Shown: positions 44,501 through 51,205 of the stretch, in pieces
Layout: each line of letters begins with the position of its first letter
How positions within the stretch are numbered: the first letter of the stretch is position 1
Assembly: GCA_945833835.1 (NCBI GenBank)
Contig: CAMAFR010000003.1
Location: forward strand, 24,682 to 88,681
Origin: an uncultured Bacteroides sp.
GTDB taxonomy: Bacteria > Bacteroidota > Bacteroidia > Bacteroidales > Bacteroidaceae
Direction: 5' to 3'
DNA length: 64,000 nucleotides
Made by a program: the position numbers and the translations under genes
The notes under the pieces: model-generated
Told to the model about the DNA's origin: nothing
The model's input: the letters and a program-made list of their open reading frames with translations, nothing else
Databases searched by the model: none

Positions 44501-45507
44501 ACGAACGGAACGGAACCGGCATCGGCCTCTCCTACTCGAAGATACTGGTGGAGCAACACGGGGGGAGCATCGGTGCCTGCAACAACCCGGGAGCCGGCAC
44601 CACCTTCTACTTCGAGCTGCCCACAACACAGGCCAGCGACACCGTGACCTGTCCGCCCAACGCCTATCTGAACGAGCTGATGGACAACAGCCTGCAGGAA
44701 ACGCTGGTGCAGCCAGACGGGCCTCCCTTCGACACTACGGCCTACACCCTCCTCCTGGTGGATGACAATACCGACCTGACGGACTTCCTGAAGAACGCCC
44801 TGAAAGGACGGTACAAAAAAGTGCTGACGGCCCAAGACGGACAGGAAGCCCTGCAGCTCCTGCAGAGCCACCGGCCCGATGTGGTCATCAGCGATGTGAT
44901 GATGCCCCGCATGGACGGCTACCAGCTCTGCCGCAGCATCAAGGAGAACCTGGACATCAGCCACATCCCGGTCATCCTGCTCACGGCCAAGAGCGACCGT
45001 CAAAGCGTGAAAGACGGCTACCAATGCGGGGCAGACGCCTATCTGCCCAAGCCCTTTGAGGTGGAGATGCTGGAGGAGGTCATCATTAACCGCCTGAAAA
45101 GCATCGACAACATACGGCGCAAATATGCCGGAGGCCACACCATGCCCCTGCCGGAGGAGGCCACCATCAGCCAGGCCGACGAGACCTTCCTGCTGCGGCT
45201 GAACGAGTGTATCCGCCAGCACTTGGACAACAGCCTGCTCGACACCGCCCTGCTCTGCCGGGAAATGGGCATGAGCCGCGCCTCGCTGTTCAACAAACTG
45301 AAAGCGCTGACCGGAATGGGCAGCAACGAGTACATCACGCGGATACGCATGGAAAAGGCCATCCAACTGGTAGAGGGCACCGACCTCTCGTTCACGGAAA
45401 TCGCCGAACAGACCGGATTTGCCACCTCGTCCTACTTCAGCACCTCTTTCAAGCAATACACGGGCGAGACACCGACCCGCTACAGGAAACGCATCAAGAA
45501 CCCTTAA
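41563..45507 (+). CDS. hybrid two-component system regulator (HTCS), second copy
   Basis: A 1314-residue sensor/regulator: signal sequence ending near APLYA, beta-propeller repeats with many LWIGTDGGG-type motifs, Y_Y_Y domain, membrane segment about 758-780, HisKA with H811 in SHELRTPLTLI, N-box LINALKHSPEHT, G-box IADEGSGLGD, receiver D1111 in ISDVMMPRMDG with Lys in YLPKPFE, and a C-terminal AraC HTH ending near TPTRYRKRI. All phosphotransfer residues are present. ATG at 41563 is chosen because the longer frame from 41509 would begin upstream of the promoter -7 box. Its position between sulfatase-susCD and sialidase makes it the probable glycan sensor of this locus. Confidence 0.93.
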   Translation: MKKTGILFWLLCLLGCLLPTAPLYATHYYFRQISLEAGNGLLSTLKCIYADSQGYVWMGTQSGLGRFNGHELKRILHRDNDDTSLPGNTVYQVMEDGRQQLWVLTGNGVAHYDYHHNTFTTLTHDNGEKVVAYSACCWKDGLLLGGDNEVYYYDQSDGSVRRICQIATDEQFELLGLALTDDHTLLCRSRWQGIWRVNLHNGDYRRDSFGCGNEFTDMLVDEHHRIWLAPYNQGVKCFSASGTQLADYTTENSGLSNDIALCLALRGNELWIGTDGGGINILDRQTHRFRHLTHTPGDKTYSLPTNSINCLHNDRNDQLWIGGVYNGLISMRQVNMTTYTDLLSGFNRGVSHNIVLSLYEQDGYLWIGTDGGGVNRFDMQTETFTYYAPTAELKVASICGFTPGQLLISTFAQGLFVFDTRSGRLTPFTIINDKTNARLCRHGNIVNVYRNSPHTVLLLADHVYLYDLRRHTFETATEDHRCKIYLGSLKSIGHDANSTYLYDLKHIYELDHHSRHLRLLFACNREMNLNTVDRDRQGNFWMGTNRGLNKFDPEKGEITPIPTRLLSEITSMIFDPSGKLWIGADNSLLSYEPAARQFVIYDQSDGTQPNEYLPQARLLHGDKIYLGGVKGLLHIDTGDIINETDIPDLQLSDLIVNGESRGRLSDEDLGRLSLPYKSNLTLMFMAKEKDIFRKRYYRYRIRELGNAYTELPTPEISLTGLQPGTYHVLASCTLRDGSWTEEQRIAVLRVLPPWYRSTWFISGCLILVPLAIACLVLRALRRKEEKLARALQRHEQQVNEDKVRFLINISHELRTPLTLIYAPLKRILQQMPAEAALYPPLKSIFRQTQRMTNLINMVLDLRKMEVGHIQLHFEPHPLNEWLQAVAQDFITAGKERHVGIRFQLDPAVGTVCLDREKCEIILTNLLINALKHSPEHTVITLGSELLPDGGRVRISIADEGSGLGDTDPDRLFTRFYQGENERNGTGIGLSYSKILVEQHGGSIGACNNPGAGTTFYFELPTTQASDTVTCPPNAYLNELMDNSLQETLVQPDGPPFDTTAYTLLLVDDNTDLTDFLKNALKGRYKKVLTAQDGQEALQLLQSHRPDVVISDVMMPRMDGYQLCRSIKENLDISHIPVILLTAKSDRQSVKDGYQCGADAYLPKPFEVEMLEEVIINRLKSIDNIRRKYAGGHTMPLPEEATISQADETFLLRLNECIRQHLDNSLLDTALLCREMGMSRASLFNKLKALTGMGSNEYITRIRMEKAIQLVEGTDLSFTEIAEQTGFATSSYFSTSFKQYTGETPTRYRKRIKNP

Positions 45508-45519
45508 AATTATACCTTT

Positions 45520-46893
45520 ATGAAACTGAAGAACTTTTTCCTGCCGGCCCTGGCAGCCCTGCCCCTGCTGCCTGCCGGCACGCTGCAGGCACAAGACGTG
45601 CTCTTCGCCAGCGACACCGCGCGTCATGTCTTTTACCGCATCCCGGCCATCGCCTCGCATGGCAAGACCTTGTGGTTTTTCACCGACGACCGTTCGGGAG
45701 TGACCGACGCCACTGCCTGGGGCGACATCGGCTCAGAAGGCAACATCAGCATCGTGGCCCGCCGAAGCACCGATTGCGGAAAGACCTGGCAGCCCGCCCC
45801 CGCTGTCATCATAGCAGGCAAGGGCGACCACGGCTTCGACCGCGGACACGGCGATGCCGCCGTGGTCAGCGACCGCCGCACGGGACAACTGCTGCTCATC
45901 TGCGCCTCGGGCGAGGTGAGCTACGGACGCTCGGACGTGAAAGTGACACGCACGGCCCAACCGGACGGCTCCGCCACTTATGCCCTCGACCTGAGCAAGG
46001 CCCAGCGGGTAGGCCGCTATTACAGCAACGACGGCGGCCAGACCTGGACGGGCGAAGAAATCAGCGAGTCCATCTACCGGCTCTATGACGAGGCTTCGGC
46101 CCAGACGTACGACGAAGGCCGCGGCAAGGTGGCGGTGGAACGCCTCTTCTTCGCCAGCGGACGCATCTGCCAGAGCCGCCTCATCAAGGCCGGCAGCCAC
46201 CACCGCATCTATTCCGTACTGACCACCAACCAAGGGAGCCTGGTCATCTATTCGGATGACTTCGGCGGGCAATGGCTGCCGCTGGGCGGTGCCGACGCAC
46301 GCCCGGCCCCGCAGGGCGATGAAGCCAAAGTGGAGGAACTGCCCGACGGACGGGTACTGCTGAGCTGCCGTATGCAGGGCGGACGCTACTTCAACGTGTA
46401 CACCTACACCTCACCGAAAGAAGGGGCAGGCACCTGGGCTTCGCCGGTAGCCTCTACCTCGACAGACGGCGGTACAGCCGCCCAAAACAACGCCACCAAC
46501 GGCGAGATACTGATTGTGCCGGCCATTGGCCGCGACAAACAGAAGGTACACATCGCCCTGCAGTCCGTGCCCTTCGGCACCACGCCGGCCAAGGCCCGCA
46601 ACGTGGAGCGGCGCAGCCACGTGTCTGTGTATTGGAAGGTGCTGGCCTCAGCAGCCGACTATGCCACCCCCGAGAGCTTCCTCAGCGGATGGACACGCTA
46701 CGAAGTCACCTCTGGGCCATCGGCCTATTCGTCCATGGTGGCCGACGGCTGTGGCAACATCGCCTTCGTCTATGAAGACAACGGCCAGCAAGTGCGGTGC
46801 GGCAGCCAAAACACCGAAGTCTACGACCTCACCTTCCGATCGCTCCCGCTCGAAACCATCACAGGGGGTGCCTACCGCTATAAACGAAAATGA
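45520..46893 (+). CDS. exo-alpha-sialidase (GH33)
   Basis: Releases terminal sialic acids from host glycoconjugates; probably periplasmic or surface-exposed. The 457-residue product has a signal peptide ending near TLQAQ and no lipobox. The catalytic-Arg motif is YRIP at residues 39-42. Asp boxes (S-x-D-x-G-x-x-W) occur at about residues 82 (STDCGKTW), 168 (SNDGGQTW) and 243 (SDDFGGQW). Length and layout fit a single-domain bacterial sialidase without an added lectin module. It starts 12 nt after the HTCS stop, so regulator and enzyme are co-transcribed. No Nan genes for sialic acid catabolism are in the window. Confidence 0.93.
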   Translation: MKLKNFFLPALAALPLLPAGTLQAQDVLFASDTARHVFYRIPAIASHGKTLWFFTDDRSGVTDATAWGDIGSEGNISIVARRSTDCGKTWQPAPAVIIAGKGDHGFDRGHGDAAVVSDRRTGQLLLICASGEVSYGRSDVKVTRTAQPDGSATYALDLSKAQRVGRYYSNDGGQTWTGEEISESIYRLYDEASAQTYDEGRGKVAVERLFFASGRICQSRLIKAGSHHRIYSVLTTNQGSLVIYSDDFGGQWLPLGGADARPAPQGDEAKVEELPDGRVLLSCRMQGGRYFNVYTYTSPKEGAGTWASPVASTSTDGGTAAQNNATNGEILIVPAIGRDKQKVHIALQSVPFGTTPAKARNVERRSHVSVYWKVLASAADYATPESFLSGWTRYEVTSGPSAYSSMVADGCGNIAFVYEDNGQQVRCGSQNTEVYDLTFRSLPLETITGGAYRYKRK

Positions 46894-46934
46894 CCGTTGC
46901 CACCCTCGAAACGTACATTTTTTTCTTTCTTTTC

Positions 46935-46965
46935 TTGCAACAATAAAAATTATTGATTACGTTTG
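46935..46965 (+). promoter_or_regulatory. promoter of the fimbrial operon leader
   Basis: TTG at 46935-46937, 20-bp spacer, TACGTTTG at 46958-46965: a consensus match in both boxes. It lies 453 nt before the first operon gene. Confidence 0.8.
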
Positions 46966-46966
46966 C

Positions 46967-47418
46967 AGCGTTGTTCCACTCTTCTCCTGCCTGTCGGCGT
47001 AGAAAGGAGCCGGAACAACGCTACATAATGTAAAAGCGTCATTGATGCTTTGTCTATTGGTCGTTTTGAAACTTCCACATTCAACTACGCAGGTCAAAAG
47101 GCAATGTCAGAAATGAATGCTTACGGGTATGCTATAACCGTATCTTGAGTGTGGAGGGAGAGGCCGTATGTACTCTCGCTCCCACATTCGGGTTACGCCC
47201 CTATTCATACACACGGGGGTATCATACTGACTCGTTCACCTGCAGGGCTGTGGAAGGCCTCAAAACGAAGGACGAGTCAGATGTGATGCCCACGTTTTTC
47301 GTTAGGTAGCCTACTATATGAAAACAACAACAGGGGACGGCCGGGTATCACCGCCCTACGGACTACACCTTATTTATATAGCCTTGAGAAGGGGTGCAGC
47401 CCACAACCCGTAACCTGC
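46967..47418 (+). ncRNA. long hairpin-rich 5' leader of the fimbrial operon
   Basis: No convincing gene between the promoter and DUF3575. Stems seen: H1, perfect 11 bp, 46967-46977 with 47012-47022; H2, TACGGGTAT 47122-47130 with 47134-47142 (one mismatch, 3-nt loop); H3, 47147-47162 with 47173-47189 (imperfect, about 13 pairs); H4, perfect 9 bp CTGACTCGT 47227-47235 with 47272-47280. Base composition is visibly more A/T-rich than the flanking genes. Candidate cis-regulatory RNA or separately processed small RNA; I cannot assign a known family. Confidence 0.5.
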
Positions 47419-48108
47419 ATGATGCGTGTTTCTGACCCACTCTGTCCGCTGTCCCTGCGGGGGTACTTAGCTACCCTGCTGCTGGTGCTGGTACTCCCGC
47501 TCCCGGCACAGACACCTTCTGCCCACGGACTGCCGCCCCACTCCCCGACGGCGGAGACAGCGGAACCCTCCGTTCCACCCCTCCTCGCCCTGAAAACCAA
47601 CCTGCTGCTGGATGCCGCCCTCACGCCCAATGTGGAGGTGGAGTTCCCCCTGCGCGACAACCGCTGGAGCGTGATGGCCGAATGCTGGTTCCCCTGGTAT
47701 GTGTGGCACCACAACTCGCGCGCCTACCAGCTGCTCTACTTCGGGGCGGAAGGACGCCGCTGGTGGGGCGACCGCCGCCAGCGGGGCGCGCTGGAAGGGC
47801 ACTTCACGGGCTTCTACGTGGGCGGAGGCAAATACGACCTGGAGTGGGACAGCGAGGGCTACCAAGGGGAGTTCTACCTCACCGCCGGCCTCAGCTACGG
47901 CTACTCCATGCGCCTGAACCGCCGGCTGCGGCTGGAGTTCAGCCTCGGCATCGGCTACTTCCAGACCAACTACCGCCACTACATCGGCATGGAGAACGAC
48001 ACCTTCTTAGTCTGGCAGAACAACGGCACCTACAACTGGTTCGGCCCCACCAAGGCGAAAATCTCCTTAGCATGGCTCCTGCCCCTGAAGAAAGGAGGCC
48101 GCCCATGA
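47419..48108 (+). CDS. DUF3575 domain protein of a fimbrial locus
   Basis: A 229-residue protein with an N-terminal signal sequence (LLLVLVLPLPAQ) and a beta-rich body with the DUF3575 hallmarks LALKTNLLLDAALTPNVEVE, WSVMAECWFPWYVW and the Gly/aromatic-rich GHFTGFYVGGGKYDLEW. The alternating strands suggest a small outer-membrane barrel. DUF3575 genes typically precede DUF5119 and fimbrillin genes in Bacteroidales, as here, so a role in pilus export or anchoring is likely but unproven. It follows a very long leader and overlaps the next gene by 4 nt. Confidence 0.85.
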   Translation: MMRVSDPLCPLSLRGYLATLLLVLVLPLPAQTPSAHGLPPHSPTAETAEPSVPPLLALKTNLLLDAALTPNVEVEFPLRDNRWSVMAECWFPWYVWHHNSRAYQLLYFGAEGRRWWGDRRQRGALEGHFTGFYVGGGKYDLEWDSEGYQGEFYLTAGLSYGYSMRLNRRLRLEFSLGIGYFQTNYRHYIGMENDTFLVWQNNGTYNWFGPTKAKISLAWLLPLKKGGRP

Positions 48109-49208
48109 ACCGCTTCCCGTCACATCACACTGCGCTCCGCCTCTGCGCTTTGCTCACGGCCCTGCTGGCACTGGCCGGCTGCCGCCGCGAGCTGGAATAC
48201 GACTACCGCCCCTACTGCGAGGTGGCCCTGGAGGTGGACTGGTCCGCCCTGAGCGAGCGGCCCGAAGGGATGTCCGTCTACTTCTATCCCGCCGACGGCG
48301 GCAAGCCCTCCCTCACCCTGACTAACCAGGTGGACGGGGCCCGCGTCAGCGTGCGCGAAGGGGTCTACAACGTGCTGGTCTTCAACCAGAGCACCTCCGA
48401 GTTCGGCTCGTTGGTCTTCAGCGGCATGGACAGCTTCCTCACCGCACAGGTGGAGGCCGCCGGCAAGGACTTCAACGAGGTGGACCGCACCCCGGACGCC
48501 GAGCCCACCGTCTGCGAGCCCGAAGAGATAGCCGTGGCCACCTACGAGCGGCTGTCCATCACCCGCGACATGATTGTGAGCTACCAGCAGGAGCTGATGG
48601 CCGCCTCGCGTGAGGCACGGGCCGCCGCCACCTTGCGGCTGAAGCCGCAGCCCGTCGTGACGACCGCCGATGTCGAGGTGGAGGTGAACGGCGTGCAGAA
48701 CGTGCGTGCCGTGCGGGGCTACGTCACCGGCATGGCCTCGGGCTGCCGGTTGGCCACCCACCAGACCACCACAGCCACCGTCACCCACGTGATGGACCGC
48801 TGGGACATCCTCCACAGCGAGACGGACTATACGCGGGGCAGCATCGCCACGCGGTTCACCACCTTCGGCAAGCCCGGGCAGACCGCCGGCCTGCCCACCG
48901 AACCCCGTGGGGCGTCCTCCCGGGCTGACACCGACCACCTGCTGCGCCTGGAGCTCCTGCTGGTGGACAACCAGACCATCGTCAGCACCCTCTACGCCAT
49001 CGGCGAGCGTATCGAAGAGCTGCAGGAGGCCTTGCGCCTCCGCATCGCCATCGGGGCCGATGCGGGCACCCTGCCGCCCGAAGACTCGGACAACCCGAAC
49101 CTCCCCTTGCAGCTGCCCGATGTGAAGCCCACAGACGCGCCCGCCAGCGGCTTCGACGCCACGGTAGGCGATTGGGGCGAGGAAGAGCAAATCGATGTGG
49201 GACTCTGA
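48105..49208 (+). CDS. DUF5119 domain lipoprotein of a fimbrial locus (Mfa2/FimB-like)
   Basis: A 367-residue lipoprotein (lipobox LALAGC, Cys26). The region after the anchor, CRRELEYDYRPYCEVALEVDW, is typical of DUF5119 proteins, which accompany fimbrillins and are thought to anchor or terminate the pilus. The body has beta-sandwich character (YNVLVFNQSTSEFGSLVF). The start is ATG at 48105 with a strong AAAGGAGG ribosome site seven nt upstream, overlapping the DUF3575 stop (ATGA); a longer open frame from 47682 in the same phase lies inside the previous gene and is dismissed. Confidence 0.83.
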   Translation: MNRFPSHHTALRLCALLTALLALAGCRRELEYDYRPYCEVALEVDWSALSERPEGMSVYFYPADGGKPSLTLTNQVDGARVSVREGVYNVLVFNQSTSEFGSLVFSGMDSFLTAQVEAAGKDFNEVDRTPDAEPTVCEPEEIAVATYERLSITRDMIVSYQQELMAASREARAAATLRLKPQPVVTTADVEVEVNGVQNVRAVRGYVTGMASGCRLATHQTTTATVTHVMDRWDILHSETDYTRGSIATRFTTFGKPGQTAGLPTEPRGASSRADTDHLLRLELLLVDNQTIVSTLYAIGERIEELQEALRLRIAIGADAGTLPPEDSDNPNLPLQLPDVKPTDAPASGFDATVGDWGEEEQIDVGL

Positions 49209-49261
49209 AACAAGATGATAGAGAACATTACAATATGGTTTAACCCCTTTATTTTAACAAC

Positions 49262-50461
49262 ATGAGAAAGAATTTATTTGTAGGCGCATTGGCCTGTGCA
49301 GCTCTGACCATGACGGGTTGCTCGAACAATGAAGTGATTGAAAATGCCGCCCAGCAGAGTGGACAAGCCATCCAGTTCAGCACCTATCTGGGCAAGAGTG
49401 TGCAGGGACGCGGTACCGAAACGAACGATAACACCATCCAGAGCGACAACTTTGGTGTACTGGCCTTCTACACCAAGCAAACCGCATGGGCGAGCTATGG
49501 AAAAACCCAAGCCGCCAACTTCATGTACAATCAGAAAGTGAGGTATGCTGATTCTAAATGGAGCTATAAGCCGGTGAAATACTGGCCGACGATGAAGGGT
49601 GACAAGATTTCATTCTTTGCGTATGCACCGTATGATAATCCAACAGAATCCATAGACAAGGGTGTGGAGTTGGCTGACAACAATGCTACTGAGAATGTCA
49701 CTTCCCTCACATTCACCGTCAAAGATGTTGCATCTGACATGATTGACTTCGTAGCCGCCCAAGTGATTGATGCCAAACAGAAGGAAGAAGAAGTCGGAGG
49801 AGCGGATTCTATCAACTTCAAGTTCCAGCATGAGCTGTCTCGCCTGGCCTTTAAGGTAAAAACCAGCGATGCCCTCCAAGAAAAATCACACGTGGTGTTG
49901 AAATCCGCTATATTGGTCGCTGCCGGCTATTACAAGAGTGCGACTTATACGTTTGCTGATGTATCAACTGATCCTGAAAATGTAACTACCCGTGGTGCGT
50001 GGAGTGATAAGACAGCTATGGAGACAAACTATGACCTTGCTTCCGTGATTGACTTTACCACAGAAGGTGCGACAATTGGAAACAAAACCTATACGGGTCA
50101 AAAAACTTTCGAAATCACTGGTACTGCTAATGATCTTTTCACAACAGGTCAATATCTGTTCCTGATTCCGGAAACAGACAAGAATGGTGTAGGTCTTGCA
50201 GCAAGAAAAGCCGCCATTACCTTCGCATATGACATTGTAACAGAAGATAATAGTCTGGATGCTGGTTACTCTTGCACAGAAGCTACAAAAACCGTTTATC
50301 TGCCGGGAGGTATCTTGAAACAAGGGGTGGCTTACAACATCACCTTTACCTTCAATGTAGACGAGCTGGAAGTTAAAGGAGCTGTGACTGGATGGAGTGC
50401 TGAAGAGCCAAATAGCGGAACTGTTCCTTTCACTCCCGATAATGCAGTAATTGGTAACTAA
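49262..50461 (+). CDS. fimbrillin family lipoprotein (type V pilin candidate)
   Basis: A 399-residue lipoprotein (lipobox TMTGC, Cys20) of the fimbrillin/Mfa-like group, with two beta-sandwich domains expected. The family's N-terminal pattern is visible (IQFSTYLGKSVQGRGTET, then NFGVLAFYT and a KPVKYWPTMKGDKISFFAYAPY block). In type V pili, lipidated precursors are cleaved by an Arg-gingipain-like protease before polymerisation; an Arg is available at VQGRG, but a cleavage site is inference. The second half (from about 49.9 kb) is much more A/T-rich than neighbouring genes, suggesting recombination of the exposed domain. Confidence 0.85.
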   Translation: MRKNLFVGALACAALTMTGCSNNEVIENAAQQSGQAIQFSTYLGKSVQGRGTETNDNTIQSDNFGVLAFYTKQTAWASYGKTQAANFMYNQKVRYADSKWSYKPVKYWPTMKGDKISFFAYAPYDNPTESIDKGVELADNNATENVTSLTFTVKDVASDMIDFVAAQVIDAKQKEEEVGGADSINFKFQHELSRLAFKVKTSDALQEKSHVVLKSAILVAAGYYKSATYTFADVSTDPENVTTRGAWSDKTAMETNYDLASVIDFTTEGATIGNKTYTGQKTFEITGTANDLFTTGQYLFLIPETDKNGVGLAARKAAITFAYDIVTEDNSLDAGYSCTEATKTVYLPGGILKQGVAYNITFTFNVDELEVKGAVTGWSAEEPNSGTVPFTPDNAVIGN

Positions 50462-50502
50462 AAACAAAACAACTTGTAGTAGTTGCTATTGAATACCTAA
50501 CA

Positions 50503-50546
50503 AAGGGTCTGCCCCTCACGCTATCAGAGCGAAGGAGCAGACCCTT
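50503..50546 (+). terminator. stem-loop after the fimbrillin gene
   Basis: Perfect 10-bp inverted repeat AAGGGTCTGC (50503-50512) / GCAGACCCTT (50537-50546). It lacks a T-run but is the first strong hairpin after the operon. Confidence 0.6.
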
Positions 50547-50573
50547 ACTATTTGGCATCGCTGCGCTATTGGA

Positions 50574-50601
50574 CAGATCCTTCGCTCCGCTCAGGATGAC
50601 A
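50574..50601. repeat. REP-like half element (right arm only)
   Basis: CAGATCCTTCGCTCCGCTCA and the following GGATGACA resemble the right arm of the palindromic elements downstream; no matching left arm precedes it. Confidence 0.6.
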
Positions 50602-50658
50602 AAGCGGAGAGCAGGACAAAAGAAAAGCCCGACAAGAGTACCCGGACTGCCCCCCTCT

Positions 50659-50744
50659 TGTCATTCTGAGCGAAGCGAAGAATCTGTAAACCGCAACGGC
50701 ATACACTGGATGTGAACAGATTCTTCGCTATGCTCAGAATGACA
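50659..50744. repeat. palindromic REP/MITE-like element A
   Basis: The 28-bp left arm at 50659-50686 (TGTCATTCTGAGCGAAGCGA...) is complementary with few mismatches to the right arm at 50717-50744, enclosing a 30-bp spacer. No coding capacity. Element B is nearly identical. Confidence 0.85.
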
Positions 50745-50762
50745 AGAAAAACAATCCTCCCC

Positions 50763-50848
50763 TGTCATTCTGAGCGCAGCGAAGAATCTGTAAACCGCAA
50801 CGGCATACACTGCATGTGAACAGATTCTTCGCTATGCTCAGAATGACA
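50763..50848. repeat. palindromic REP/MITE-like element B
   Basis: Direct repeat of element A at 104-bp distance: left arm 50763-50790, right arm 50821-50848, spacer nearly identical to A. Only single-base differences are seen (GCGCAGCG for GCGAAGCG; GCATG for GGATG). Confidence 0.85.
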
Positions 50849-50905
50849 GGGGAATTACTTTTCTTGTCATCCTAAATGACAGGGGAATTGTTTTTCTTGT
50901 CATCC
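50848..50905. repeat. 33-bp-period duplication next to element B
   Basis: The segment at 50848-50872 (AGGGGAATTACTTTTCTTGT and on) recurs at 50881-50905 with two substitutions. It contains TGTCATC stubs that look like degenerate ends of the palindromic element. Confidence 0.6.
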
Positions 50906-50981
50906 CGATATACAGACATCGACAACTCTAAGAAGACAGCAACTGCAGAACCTTAAGGCTAATCATTAAAACAATCCTCTC

Positions 50982-51071
50982 TGCCATTCTGAGCGAAACG
51001 AAGAATCTGTCCACATAGCGCAGCCCATATCAGTAGCGGTGTACAGATGTTTCGCTCCGCTCAACATGACA
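50982..51071. repeat. diverged palindromic REP/MITE-like element C
   Basis: Left arm 50982-51009 and right arm 51044-51071 match elements A/B with several substitutions and a different central spacer. Confidence 0.75.
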
Positions 51072-51080
51072 ATTTACACT

Positions 51081-51108
51081 TGTCATTCTGAGCGAAGCGA
51101 AGAATCTG
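51081..51108. repeat. REP-like half element D (left arm only)
   Basis: 28 bp identical to the left arm of element A, starting 10 nt after element C; no right arm follows. Confidence 0.75.
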
Positions 51109-51137
51109 TAAGCACAAAGTATGATGTAGGGTATCAG

Positions 51138-51203
51138 TGATGACTCCGGCAGGTCATCAGTGGTCATCAAGGCCGTTCATCAGTGATGACCGACAGCTGC
51201 CGG
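51138..51203. terminator. nested inverted repeats between convergent fimbrillin and GH95 genes
   Basis: TGATGAC (51138-51144) pairs with GTCATCA (51153-51159); a second GGTCATCA/TGATGACC pair follows, and CCGGCAG (51146-51152) matches CTGCCGG (51197-51203). This gives competing stems just after the GH95 stop. It may end the minus-strand transcript, but there is no T-run. Confidence 0.45.
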
Positions 51204-51205
51204 CA

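Noticed and set aside
46935..47022. Invertible promoter of the fimbrial operon
   Set aside because: The inverted repeat 46967-46977/47012-47022 lies downstream of the -7 box and does not flank the promoter; no recombinase gene is nearby, so it reads as an RNA stem instead.
47682..48104. N-terminal extension of the DUF5119 frame inside DUF3575
   Set aside because: It is the shifted reading of a well-supported DUF3575 gene; a strong ribosome site and a lipoprotein signal start at 48105.
50574..51108. Possible CRISPR array
   Set aside because: Repeats are themselves long palindromes with nearly identical spacers in tandem copies and no cas genes; this is a REP/MITE pattern.
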